Shown: piece after piece, positions 23,582-34,359 of the stretch | Numbering within the stretch: position 1 is the stretch's first letter | Layout of the letters: every line of letters begins with the position of its first letter | Source: Littorina saxatilis | Lineage: Eukaryota; Mollusca; Gastropoda; Littorinimorpha; Littorinidae | DNA length: 64,000 bases | Reading direction: 5' to 3' | NCBI RefSeq assembly: GCF_037325665.1 | Contig: NC_090252.1 | Span: forward strand, 70,783,451 to 70,847,450 | The notes under the pieces: model-generated | Database searches by the model: none | Seen by the model: the letters and a program-made list of their open reading frames with translations, nothing else | What the model was told of the DNA's origin: nothing | Program-made: the position numbers and the translations under genes

Positions 23582-24057
23582 CTCAATCACATTCACCAAA
23601 TACGACTTAAAAACTGTTTTATTTAACTTTGCATTTAAAAACAACATGAACTTGCATGTAAAATGCACACACCCCAAAAAGATTGAAAAATAAATTCCAA
23701 ATTGTTTAAATAAAACTGAAAACAGAAATTGTACTGTGTACAGAAAGTCAAAACACAAGTAACTAAAACCAAATATTTACCATTTAACCTGCATTATTTG
23801 CCGACCCAAAGAACCTGAACTCAATCACATTCACCAAATACGACTTGAAAACTGTATTGTTTAACTTTGCATTTAAAATCAACATGAACTTGCATGTAAA
23901 ATGCACACACCCCAAAAAGATTGAAAAATAAATTCCAAATTGTTTAATTAAAACTGAAAACAGAAATTGTACTGTGTACAAAAAGTCAAAACACAAGTAA
24001 CTAAAACTAAATATTTATCATGTAACCTGCATTATTTGCCGACCCAAAGAACCTGAC
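23582..24057. repeat. Tandem 238-bp duplication inside the ZF transposon
   Basis: 23582-23819 and 23820-24057 are near-identical copies starting ctcaatcacattcaccaaat. The few differences indicate a recent duplication. No conserved frame. Confidence 0.9.
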
Positions 24058-24102
24058 AAAGTCATCGGGTAGCTGGGGGGAAAGAAAGGTGGAGGTGGAG
24101 CT

Positions 24103-24635
24103 TCAAGCACAGAGATCTTTTTCGGCATTGGATACGCATTTCACCGAATGTCGGCGAAGCTGTTCTCTGTGCTTGAAGCTCGTAAAACAGTGCTTGCATG
24201 CACATGATCTACTGCTCGCATCACAGTGCGTGTAGCGCATGTGATCGGCCAGATATTTTCTCAGAGGAAACGTTTTGCCACAATGGCTGCAAGGAAACGG
24301 TTCGTTTGGTTGGCATGCGTGTCGAGATTTCGTTAGATTTTTCTTGTCGGCAAATGTCTTCAAACATGTCTGGCAGGTGTGAGGCTTCACCTTCGTATGC
24401 ACAACGTTCTCATGCCTCTCTAAGTCTCGCTTTCGAATAAACTTCAACTGGCACTCAACACATTGGAACGTTTTCCCCCCTCGCGCCCCATGTTGGCATT
24501 TTTCGTGATGGAGAAGGCTGGATCTAAACTTATAGACATTTCCACATTCGTGGCATTGGTGGTGGCCAGGCATTGCCTTTTTTGCCTTGCGCTTTCCCTT
24601 GGCCGCTTCAGGCGTTGCCACCCCTTGTACATCAT
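24103..24635 (-). CDS. Transposon-borne zinc-finger gene, exon 2 (five fingers)
   Basis: Exon entered through TTCTTCAG|ATGATG and ending at the stop at 24103. With exon 1 it gives an uninterrupted 223-aa protein (139 + 533 bp = 224 codons). After a Lys/Ala-rich stretch (EAAKGKRKAKKAM) come five fingers starting CHEC, CVEC, CQTC, CSHC and CKHC. The third lacks normal His spacing (SRHAC) and the fifth ends in Cys (HSVKC). It is unlike the host array: no Cys/His lead motif, no TGEKP linkers, different exon plan. Possible roles are an element-encoded regulator or end-binding protein, or a captured host gene. Confidence 0.8.
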
Positions 24636-24945
24636 CTGAAGAAAAAGAAAACTTTATCAACATAAACACAAAACACTACGCATTACGCAAAACACTAAGT
24701 AACAATAATTATAGTATGGTGTCTTTTTATTATTACATCATCTAATTAATTCTGCCATGAGAGATACGATGGTTGCGCAGTGGTCTCCTGATTCACGCGA
24801 GGTGTGCAACAAGGGTCCAGTATAGCAAGCGCAAAGTGAGCCGTCTGGGTCAGGTCCAGGGTAAGATGATAAGATATAAACGGTGACGACGACGACGACG
24901 ATGATGATGATGATGATGATGATGATGAGCATTTTCATCAATTGC

Positions 24946-25522
24946 TCAGCGCGACTTTTCATGATTTCACAGAAATGTGATAAATTGTGTGTCCCTATAA
25001 ATGTAGAGGCATATATATATAAGCCATAGCATGCATACCTTTTTCTTTGATCTTGAGAGGCGTTGAAGTAGATGGCGCTGTTGTGTCCTCAATCACGCTC
25101 ACTTCTTCAAACGCGCTCACCTCTTCAATCGTGCTCAACTCCAACACGCTTTCCAGAAACTTTCCAGAGATTTCCATTTTTTTCTGAACAATATCTCCAA
25201 GGCCGTAAGACTAAGAGTAGATATTGGGAAGGCCAGTTCAAGAAGGTGTGGGTGGATCAACACATAATTTGCTGGTATACCTAATAACGGCTAAAATATC
25301 AAAAACCTTCAATCCAACAGCACCTAGGCATGTAGTGTAAACACTCACAGATCTAACAAGACCATTCTCAGAGAGCAACATTGCGTAATACTACCATAAA
25401 TGGATGTTTTGGGTGACAGTACCTCGATCTTGTCCGCGAATTTTGGCGTGTGGGAACCGAACACAAAGGGTCAGGGCACCGAACACAAAGCGTAGGGGAA
25501 CCGTCATAGTGTCACCGGTGTG
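24946..25522 (-). repeat. Right inverted arm of the ZF transposon
   Basis: 577-bp complement of the left arm without its 634-bp extra segment. It contains exon 1 of the ZF gene in the orientation that can splice to exon 2. Confidence 0.87.
25039..25177 (-). CDS. Transposon-borne zinc-finger gene, exon 1
   Basis: ATG at 25177; encodes an acidic, Ser/Thr-rich 46-residue leader (TIEEVSAFEEVSVIEDTTAP) ending at AAAG|GTATGC, phase 1. It joins exon 2 as GAT (Asp). The acidic stretch could act as an activation or protein-contact region; that is a guess. Lies wholly within the right inverted arm. Confidence 0.75.
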
Positions 25523-26511
25523 ACTAATCAAATTTGCTCCAGGGGCTTGCAACGTAGTACAATGTATTACCTTACTGGGAGAATGCAAGTTTCCAGTACA
25601 AAGGACTTAACATTTCTTACATACTGCTTGGCTAAAATCTTTACAAAAATTAACTATATTCTATACAAGAAACACTTAACAAGGGTAAAAAGAGAAACAG
25701 AATCCGTTAGGGGGGGAGGGGGGGGCTTAAAATGGGGTTCCATTGTAGCAGAACTATGCCAGGAGTCGGTGTCATTTCATGAACGTGCCCAGCTGTTTAT
25801 AGGTCTGTACAGTGACAACACTGTGCCTCATTAGCAGGACTGTTTGTAAGTGTTATGGTCATTGACATTGTTGCAATATTTCGAGTTGGTTGGTTGGTTA
25901 GTTGTTGCTTGTTGGGACCAGCGGACCATATAGGCCAAATCAGGACCCCAAATATTTTGAGTGACAGTGTAAATGATGTGTCTACTACTTTGGGACTTAC
26001 GTTTATCTACTGAAAACGATTTTACACTTTAATTTGTATGCCTTAAAAACAACAAGACAAGAAGTTTCTCTTCCACAACCTCAGTTACACTCACTCCAAC
26101 AAAGACAACACAAAGAAAGCAATATATATATAATATATCATGATTCATATATCCCAACGAAGACACCATTACCACACTCACAATGATTCTCTCGTCTTGC
26201 TGACCCACAAAACACGAGACAAAACGTCTGGTTGTTCAGATCACTTTATATCAAGAAGCAAACAAGAATTTTCCACTTAAACAATAAACAGCCCTTTTGT
26301 GAAAACGTCAACACTGAAGAATTGAACAATAGTGAACAAAGTAACAATTTTGTAACAAGGGAACAATAGCAAACAATTTAACAAAAACAAATAACATGAA
26401 CAAATTCCAATAAATGAAAAGAAAGAACCAAACTCAGAACAAAGCAAATATTAAACAAACAATATATAACAACTGTTACAACATGTTTTTTTTCACATGC
26501 ACAGAAACCAA

Positions 26512-27405
26512 AACAACAACAAGTCGCGTAAGGCGAAAATACAACATTTAGTCAAGTAGCTGTCGAACTCACAGAATGAAACTGAACGCAACGCAACGCA
26601 GCAAGACCGTATACTCGTAGCATCGTCACTCCACCGCCCGTGGCAAAGGCAGTGCCAGTGGAATTGACAAGAAGAGCGGGGTATTCGTTGCGCTGAGAAG
26701 GATAGCACGCTTTTCTGTACCTCTCTTCGTTTTAACTTTCTGAGCAAGGTTTTTAATCCAAACATATCATATCTATATATGTTTTTGGGATCAGGAACCG
26801 ACAAGGAATAAGATGAAAGTGTTTTTGAATTGATTTCGAAAAAAACATTTTGATAATAATTTTTACATATTTAATTTTCAGAGCTTGTTGTTAATCCAAA
26901 TATAACATATTTATATGCTTTTGGAATCAGCAAATGATGGAGAATAAGATGAACGTAAATTTGGATCGTTTTATAAATTTTTTTTTTTTTTACAATTTTC
27001 AGATTTTTAATGACCAAAGTCATTAATTAATTTTTAAGCCACCAAGCTGAAATGTAATACCGAAGTCCGGGCTTCGTCGAAGATTACTTGACCAAACTTT
27101 CAACCAATTTGGTTGAAAAATGAGAGCGTGACAGTGCCGCCTCAACTTTCACGAAAAGCCGGATATGACGTTATAAAAGACATTTATCCAAAAAATGAAA
27201 AAAACGTGTGAGGATATCATACCCAGGAACTCTCATGTCAAATTTCATAAAGATCGGTCCAGTAGTTTAGTTTGAATCGCTCTACACACACGTCACACAC
27301 AGACAGACAGACACACACGCACACACACACACGCACATACACCACGACCCTCGTCTCGATTCCCCCCTCTACGTTAAAACATTTAGTCAAAACTTGACTA
27401 AATAT
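26512..27405. mobile_element. Non-autonomous DNA element, about 0.9 kb
   Basis: The ends share an inverted 'acatttagtcaag' (26546 region) against 'cttgactaaat' (27390 region). The body has 'aatccaaatataacatattt' repeats and a terminal 'gatcggtccagtagtttagt' plus CA microsatellite, typical of abundant invertebrate repeats. No transposase frame. Confidence 0.65.
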
Positions 27406-27784
27406 AAAAAGTGTAAAATAACCTCCTTGTCATTGCTGCTTGCAGTGTTGTGTTGTTAATGAAAGTATGGTGAATTGGAACTAACCACCAAGCTTAGCTA
27501 CAAGCACACACTAACACGCAAACTAACTAGTATGAAGTCCTTCTCAACTTCAGACACATACTCAGTGAATAATGCTAAAATCTATTATAATACCTGATAA
27601 TGCTTTTAGTACTGACCAGAACTCTCTCTCTATCTCTCTCTCTCTCTTCCACTCAAACAGGCACTCACACACACACTCGCACACAGGGCCTCACGAGTGT
27701 GCTGCCTTGTCAAAATTCAAACAAGATCATCTGGCCTCACTAACACAGCAGCCTCAACTCTCGCAACATTCTCCTGCTTTTTCC

Positions 27785-28480
27785 TCAATTGAAAGCAAAG
27801 GAGTGTTTCTTCATGTGCCAGTTAAGGCTGTTCTTCTGGGCAAAGGCAGCAAAGCACTGATCACACTTGTATGGTTTCTCTCCAGTGTGTATTCTCTCAT
27901 GAATGCGCAGGTTGTAGTTGCCCATCAAGGCCTTGCCGCAGTGCTGACACTTGTGGAGACTGTGGCCCGTGTGTCTCCGGGTGTGGTACACCCACGTGTG
28001 CTTGCGAGCGAAGGTCTTGGGGCAGTGCTCGCACTGGTACTTCCCCAGCCTGTGCTGCCTCTTGTGATCCGTGAAACTCAGCTGGTTGTCGCACGTTTTC
28101 CCACAGACGTCGCACACCAGTGTTTTGGCTTGGTGCACGGCCACCTTGTGGCGCCACAGTTTCAGCGCGGTTTCAAAGAAGCGGTCGCAGGTTGGGCACG
28201 GGAACTGGGAGCCCGTCTCCTGCCCGTGGATATGACGCATGTGTTTGTGGTACGGCCGGCTTGACAGGAACTCTGTGTCACACAGCGTGCAGACATATCC
28301 CTGGGCCTCAGGGTCCAAGTAAAACCTCATGTGGCTTTTGTTCAGCCTGCGGCCTTGTGGGCAGAGGGTGACGCAGGAAGCTGTGCCCTGAGGGGTGACA
28401 CACAGGTGTCTGCCAGCCTTGGCCTGCCCGCGACCCAGCTGTGAGCCGCATTCTCTGCACCTGTAAGCTGGGCAGCTGCC
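27785..28480 (-). CDS. Module 5 exon C: Cys/His motif plus six C2H2 fingers, short tail
   Basis: Terminal coding exon, 231 codons plus stop, entered in phase 0 through CTTTCAG|GGCAGC. The frame is open from the acceptor although no ATG lies before MRFYLDP. Motif YRCREC...HLCVTPQG..ASCVTLCPQG; fingers start VCTLC, PCPTC, VCDVC, QCEHC, KCQHC and KCDQC. Finger 3 lacks the usual aromatic (GKTCDNQLSF) but keeps its zinc ligands. Fingers 5 and 6 are joined by TGEKP and finger 6 is AAFAQKNSLNW...HMKKH. The protein stops five residues after the last finger (SFAFN), so this and module 4 have no repeat tail. Confidence 0.92.
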   Translation of the reverse strand, partial: GSCPAYRCRECGSQLGRGQAKAGRHLCVTPQGTASCVTLCPQGRRLNKSHMRFYLDPEAQGYVCTLCDTEFLSSRPYHKHMRHIHGQETGSQFPCPTCDRFFETALKLWRHKVAVHQAKTLVCDVCGKTCDNQLSFTDHKRQHRLGKYQCEHCPKTFARKHTWVYHTRRHTGHSLHKCQHCGKALMGNYNLRIHERIHTGEKPYKCDQCFAAFAQKNSLNWHMKKHSFAFN

Positions 28481-30292
28481 CTGAAAGCACCATTGTCGTC
28501 TGTAAACATACTATCTCTGATCCCCCATGGCTCTGAAAGCATTCATCCTAGCCTCCTATAAATGATTATGCTATCCTCTCCTGAAAGCATCCTCGTCTAC
28601 TATAAACAAATCGTAGATCGACTACTTAGAGAGGCCTTAATCTTCTGTCATGCATGTATACTTATCTAATCTGACGCATTGTTCCCACCCCATGATGGTC
28701 AAATGATTGTGCTGTTAGTTTTGGCATGTGGGGTGTCTTTTCACACAACTCTATGCAGCCAGGACATTTTGACTAATAAATATTTTAAATCCAGTTTGTC
28801 TCTTATATTATACAAAGGTCTGCCCTTGAAGCATCATCTTCCAACTACTCTGTTCTAGCTAGCTCCTATCCTACAGGCATTAATCATTGCCCTTAAAGCA
28901 TCATCTTCCATAATCTGTTCTAGCTAGCTCCTATCCTACAGGCATTAATCATTGCCCTTAAAGCATCATCTTCCATACTCTGTTCTAGCTAGCTCCTATC
29001 CTACAGGCATTAATCATTGCCTCCTATAAACATACTATGTTCTACAGTGAAAACTGTCAAATACGGTCACTGGACTTAGCGGACACTCGCAGAATACGGA
29101 CAGTCAGTCTCGGCACGGACTGCCTTACACTGTAAAACACCTGTACGTTACGGCCACCTCGGCATTACGGACGCGGACACGTATTTTGGGTCCATAATAA
29201 GTGTGTGCGGCCAGATCAAAGGCATTGTGATAGCTGGGTGGCCTTGTTAAAAGACACGACCTTCTTCCCAGGGGTCAATGACCCAGTTTTTGCCATGAGA
29301 GGTGGTTCCCCTGTCATATCTGAGAGAGGAAACACTTCCTGCATCGGGGTCAGTGACCGGTCAGTGACCGAGTTGAACAGAGTGGAAATCTGTGTGTGCG
29401 GCCAGATCAAAGGCAGGGCAGTACCTAGTAGCTGAAACATGCATTATCACAAGTTTTTAAACTTGTTTTACAACAGTCAATATTAAATGTTTCTCCATTT
29501 AATCTAAACAGCTTCTGTTTTTCTTATAAATGTACATGTACATGTGCAGTACTCTCTATCTCTCTCTCTCAACTTAAGTTAACTTTGTCGCGTTTACTTG
29601 CACCTGTCTAATAAGGACACCTGCAGAATAAGGACACTTTTGTCTGGTCCCAAGGGTGTCCTTATTTGACAGGTTTTACTGTACATTGAAAGCATCATTG
29701 CCTCCTATAAACATTGTTGTTCTCTTGTCCTAAATGCATCGATCATTGCCTGACTTGTAGACAATATACTATGTTCAGACTTCTGTTTTGAAAGCATCCT
29801 TTTCTACTATTAGCTGGACTCGCTCCAATAAATAACATTACTACATTCTCGTACCCTGAATAATATTACATTCTCGTACCCTGAATAATATTACATTCTC
29901 GTACCCTGAATAAAATCAAAACATTATCCTGCCCTACATACACGAGAGAGCGACTAATTTATCCAACCAACTCCACCAACTCAAGTGAAATCTTTCCAAG
30001 GAAAAGCTGGAGCAACCATTATACCTTCATTCCATTCTTACCTCTCATTTTGTGGAAAGCATAATAAACGCAGCCAGTACATAGGACTGGAGTCAGTCTT
30101 TGATTTGAGAAGATAGAACACACCCTAACCGGGGATAGAAAGTCTTGATCAACTTCAATCCTTTAGTAATACAGTGTAATGGTTGCTCACCGTTTGATGT
30201 TCCTTCAACAATTTGTTTAAACAACAGCAACAACAAAACAGAGTGTCAGTTCATATTTTCAAAATAAAGAACAGAAACAAAGAACGTCTTAC
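28481..30292. repeat. Module 5 B-C intron built from acceptor-like degenerate repeats
   Basis: From the C5 acceptor on, the sequence is a string of degenerate copies of 'ctgaaagcatcatcttcc' and 'gcctcctataaacatactat'. It includes a 70-bp triplicate (28823-29026) with 'ctgttctagctagctcctat' and a 26-bp triplicate (29835-29925, tacattctcgtaccctgaat). On the minus strand the first unit is gatgctttcag, close to the C5 acceptor GTGCTTTCAG|. A MITE interrupts it at 29046-29681. Confidence 0.7.
29046..29681. mobile_element. Tc1/mariner-type MITE
   Basis: TA-flanked; left end CAGTGAAAACTGTCAAATA, right end the inverted CAGTAAAACCTGTCAAATA-like sequence. The interior has 'gtgtgcggccagatcaaagg' twice (about 29203 and 29394) and no transposase frame. 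Confidence 0.75.
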
Positions 30293-30345
30293 ACGTTGAT
30301 ACACCTCTTGCAACATGCCTGTCATGGGAATCTTGCAACACTTCT
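30293..30345 (-). CDS. Module 5 exon B: linker exon
   Basis: 53 bp, TTTGCAG| and CGT|GTAAGA. Encodes (E)KCCKIPMTGMLQEVYQR, phase 1 in and 0 out. It aligns with module 3 exon B (E-x-x-x-x-I-P-x-x-G). Confidence 0.75.
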
Positions 30346-30624
30346 CTGCAAAAAAGGATGTTACAAATTACTGTTAGAAATCTTTGCTTTTCTCTCCGCT
30401 CTAAACTCACATGTCAACTAGTTCTAGTGTTGTTCCAAGGTCTTGGTCTTCCAGACATTTACGCATAACTTTGTATCTGACACATTGCTCTCACACCCTG
30501 GTCGGTCGTATACATGTCCGATAGTTTTGACATCGGGATGTCTTTTGACACAACAATTGTTTGTGGCCAGGACACTTTGACTGATGCACATTTTGAATCC
30601 AGGACCAACTGACCATATTGCTAT

Positions 30625-30895
30625 TGTATTGTATTATATTGTATTATATTGTATTATATTGCATTATATTGTATTATACTGTGATGGGGTCCTGATTTGG
30701 CCTATATGGTCCGCTGGACCCAAAAAGCAACAACTATCAAATACTGTATCATATTGTATTATACTGTATTATATTGTATTATACTGTACTATATTGTATT
30801 ATACTGTATTATATTGTATCATACTGTATTATATTGTATTATATTGTATTATATTGTATTATACTGTATTATATTGTATTCTGTATCTGGGAACA
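30625..30895. repeat. 10-bp AT-rich repeat (attgtattat)
   Basis: Tandem 'attgtattat'/'actgtattat' units in two blocks. They are separated by 'ctgatttggcctatatggtc', a sequence also present inverted near 25905. Confidence 0.9.
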
Positions 30896-31505
30896 ACACT
30901 GTCTTTCCTTTCCTAATTGACACCCTTGACAATTTGGCCACATTAGGAAAACAACAGACAATAAACAAATCACCAAAGTGTAGCTCTAAGAGAGTTCAAC
31001 GTCCTTAGCATAATGTACTCCCTAATCTCTCTTTTGCATAATATACTCCCTTATCTCTCTTTTGCATAATATACTCCCTTATCTCTCTTTTGAAGCTCAA
31101 TACTTAATCTATAACTAAGAAACTTGAATCTTTTTTCCCAATCTTCTTCTCATAATAATTTAAACTGCATCAACACTGTTTCTGGTCAGCATTTTCAGAT
31201 GAATTAACTTTCCCTTTTCCATGGAATCTTGCTTGAGTGAAAGTTGGCAAGCCCAGTCCCAGGCTATGATATCTAACAATACCAGTAGCTGCCGACTGCA
31301 CAATGTCAGAGCATAATTTATCTTTAACCTTGTAATAGATGGCTTGCATTTAGAACCCCACCTACTCTGTCTAAGTGTACAGTGCTGACCGCTTGGCTTC
31401 AAGTTTACAGGTGATTTATAACTGTGTCGCTCGTTCAGATTCAAATATGCTGCTTGATCAGCACTGCTACACGATAAACCGAGACGGCACAGGGGAGTGA
31501 GTTAC

Positions 31506-31634
31506 CTTTGTGATTGATATCAAAGTCGTGTTCGTGCTCCCAGTGCATCCCCTTAAAGTGAGGAGAGAGACAGTGTCGTCGTGGGAACGGTCGCTGGCAT
31601 ATGCAGCATGCATACACCACCAGCTCCTCTTCGT
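31506..31634 (-). CDS. Module 5 exon A: single C2H2 finger exon
   Basis: 129 bp, phase 1-1, GATTTCAG|ACGAAG acceptor and AAAG|GTAACT donor. Encodes (D)EEELVVYACCICQRPFPRRH...HFKGMH, then a His/Asp-rich end (EHEHDFDINHK). Zinc ligands and spacing are kept, but the body of the finger (PRRHCLSP) is unlike the others. Too short to show as a long open frame; found by splice signals and finger pattern. Confidence 0.82.
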
Positions 31635-32180
31635 CTGAAATCAGCAGTCACCCACACACACCATCACGTTGGGTTGACACTAAACTCTGGTTGTGAAATC
31701 AGCAGTCACCCACACACACCATCACGTTGGGTTGACACTAAACTCTGGTTGTGAAATCATCAGTCATCCACACAGACCATCACATTGGGTAGACACTAAA
31801 CTCTGGTTGTGAAATCAGCAGTCATCCACACATACCATTACGTTGGGTAGACACTAAACTCTGGTTGTGAAATCAGCAGTCATCCACACATACCATTACG
31901 TTGGGTAGACACTAAACTCTGGTTGTGAAATCAGCAGTCACCCACACACACCATCACGTTGGGTTGACACTAAACTCTGGTTGTGAAATCATCAGTCATC
32001 CACACACACCTTCACATTGGGTAGACACTAAACTCTGGTTGTGAAATTTTTAGTGACCCGCACACACACCATCGCATTGGGAAGACACTAAAGTGTTGTT
32101 GCGAAATCATCAGTCATCCACACATACCATTATGTTGGGTAGACACTAAACTCTGGTTGTGAAATCATCAGTCACACACA
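31635..32180. repeat. 58-bp minisatellite starting at the acceptor of exon A5
   Basis: Nine or ten copies of a unit with 'ctggttgtgaaatcagcagt' and 'cacacaccatcacgttgggt'. On the minus strand each has gctgatttcaC where the true acceptor has GCTGATTTCAG|. The array thus repeats the 3' splice-site region with the final G lost. Confidence 0.92.
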
Positions 32181-34045
32181 CACACTAAAATGGATAATTG
32201 ATTAAAATTAACACTACTTTTACTTCTGCATTGGCAATTGCTTTATTTTTTTTTTTTTTTTAACAATTTCACTTGTGTTTGCGCCAAATATTATTATTAA
32301 GAACCACTTTCACTTCAGCAGGATCCAAATGTTGAGAACCATTTTCACTAATACGTGTACAGGACATATTAAAAACAAGACTACAACTACAAGTACAAGT
32401 GCCGATAACACTTGCAGAATGGCACTGTATATATATATAAACCACAAGTTTTGCAACAGTGTCCTTTGTCAGACACAATGACACTGACAGACAAATAATA
32501 CACAGATTGAAGACATCTGTTGGAAGCAACGTTATGTGAGACTGAAGTTGGTGTTTTGAGATTCTCTGATTTGACAATGTGTCTCAACATGTAGTGAGGG
32601 TAGTGAACCATGACCAGAGAAAACCATTCATAGAATCATACCAGACACACAACTCATTCCAAAACTAAAAACATTCAGAAAATATATAGTTGTTTCTGAT
32701 CCTTCTTTATTTGTTTGCATCTGGATGACATTTTTACATCCAACATCATTCTCTGGTTATGGTCTCACATCACATGACTTCAAGTAAAATGTACAACACA
32801 CACAAACTAAACAGTAACGAGATGAGTAAAATGTACAACACACACAAACTAAACAGTAACGAGATGAGTAAAATCGGTACAATCAAGAAATCACAAGCCT
32901 TGTGCGCATCAGAAAAGAAGAAAAACTTGCAGATAAAAGTCAAGTATATTTAAAAAGACAGCAATCAAAATCTGCCTGAAGTACATAAGTACCCGGTACC
33001 CTTGTTATAACTCATAACTCATAACATTTATTGATCCAACAAAGGAAATTAAATTGGTCATCAGCACATATAGGTCATTAATTAATAATTGTAAAAGAAT
33101 AAGAGAAGAAAATTCATAAAACCCATGATAAAAAAAAAATAAAAATAAAAAATAAAAAATATCTAAAGTAATATATGTATAACTACAATACCCTTTTTAC
33201 TTGCACACTTGACACACCGACACACATGCATACATACCTACATACCCATAAGCTGCTCCTTTGTCTGTGTAACCCTTCTGTGCAAATACTTGTTTGATTT
33301 TTGGAAAATACATGCCAAGACTTGTCTGGATTAGTGTACACTTGTTCATGAAATAATCCATGCATACATCTTGATAGAAAAAAAGAAGAAGTCTGTAATC
33401 CTACTTTCACTTGTTAAAGTTATAAGCAGGTTAGTTGGTTATTGTTTTTTATCCTCTCTTCAGCAGGTAATGCTATCCGAGATCGATGCAAGTTTGTTTT
33501 CTTTCGCAGTTCACATGGCAAGCTCCATGCTTAAAACCATTTAGTTCGCTGCAGAAAACTGCGTTTGGCTCATGGAGTATGAAACACCGAAAATATAAGA
33601 GTTTAAAATTCAAATACCTTATCCAAAATTACACTCCAATTACACATACAATTTTTAAATCTCATTAAAAATGAGGTTGTAAATAATCTAACAATTTTTA
33701 AAAGAAAATCTGCAGAGAGCATATATATATCCCCTCAACCTAAAATGTATCAAATACTAAAATCCTTTTCTCTGTGCAACATTATTAGAAATCTCTCAGG
33801 GATTGGCTTGGGTTTTGTCCACTAGAGGTCCATTGACTGACTCAGCCATGAATCAATCAGTCATTTTGCAAACCAACCAGTCAAGAAAAAAACTTTCCTT
33901 CCACCACGGCACTGCCGCAATTGTGCATTACGGCAGTGAAGAGAAACTTCTGAAAGTAACTTGTTTACATTGTACAAATGAGAGGAAAATTCAATTACTT
34001 TCTTTATTTTTTTTGTTTATTTTCCAATGGTCTTACATGAAGAGG

Positions 34046-34359
34046 GACCGGCACGGTGGCCTAGTGGTAAGGCGTCCGCCCCGTGATCGGGAGGTCGTGG
34101 GTTCGAACCCCGGCCGGGTCATACTTAAGACTTTAAAATAGGCAATCTAGTGGCTGCTCCGCCTGGCGTCTGGCATTATGGGGTTAGTGCTAGGACTGGT
34201 TGGTCCGGTGTCAGAATAATGTGACTGGGTAAGACATGAAGCCTGTGCTGCGACTTCTGTCTTGTGTGTGGCGCACGTTATATGTCAAAGCAGCACCGCC
34301 CTGATATGGCTCTTCATGGTCGGCTGGGCGTTAAGCAAACAAACAAACAAACAAACAAA
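34046..34359 (+). mobile_element. tRNA-derived SINE, family 2
   Basis: The tRNA-like head has A box (tggcctagtggtaaggcg) and B box (gggttcgaacccc), a body containing 'gcagcaccgccctgatatgg' and a (CAAA)n tail. Flanked by the 10-bp duplication catgaagagg (34036-34045, 34360-34369). The same family lies reversed at 11707-12010. Confidence 0.92.

Larger units (their letters stand above)
22364..25522. mobile_element. 3.16-kb TIR DNA transposon carrying a zinc-finger gene
   Basis: The ends are exact inverted repeats beginning CACACCGGTGACACTATGAC and are flanked by a 5-bp duplication ACTAA (22359-22363 and 25523-25527). That sequence is single in other copies of the host SINE. The inverted arms are long: 577 bp on the right (24946-25522) and 1,218 bp on the left (22364-23581). 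The left arm holds 634 bp extra (about 22618-23251). Motifs like gtgtcggtccccac and gtgttcggttccca recur near the left end. The interior holds a tandem 238-bp duplication and one spliced ZF gene on the minus strand. No transposase is visible. The 5-bp duplication excludes hAT, P, PIF and Tc1; the termini do not fit the Transib heptamer well, so the superfamily is open. Confidence 0.85.
21961..25711 (-). mobile_element. Family 1 SINE copy (reverse) split by two later insertions
   Basis: Three pieces read as one reverse SINE: 21961-22036 (tttatttggtgtttaacgtc...), 22313-22363 (gagatgggatagagccactt...gcactaa) and 25523-25711 (actaatcaaatttgctccag...). The pieces join perfectly onto the uninterrupted copies at 43048-43443 and 63761-63900 once the two inserts and their duplications are removed. 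Confidence 0.88.
18450..27784. other. Spacer between modules 5 and 6: nested mobile elements
   Basis: The longest spacer (9.3 kb). From left to right: a 57-bp triplicate at 18966-19135; short 'acaaaacacctcactaacac' repeats at 19215-19355; a repeat-bounded block at 19525-21784 enclosing a full SINE; the nested SINE, tRNA-SINE and ZF transposon at 21961-25711; then an AT-rich stretch and a DNA element at 26512-27405. Apart from the transposon's ZF gene and one weak 59-codon frame, no coding sequence is visible. Confidence 0.7.

Noticed and set aside
22364-25522. Transib/RAG-like element, because of the 5-bp duplication and CAC start
   Set aside because: The terminus CACACCG does not match the CACWRTG heptamer and no DDE core is present; left unclassified.
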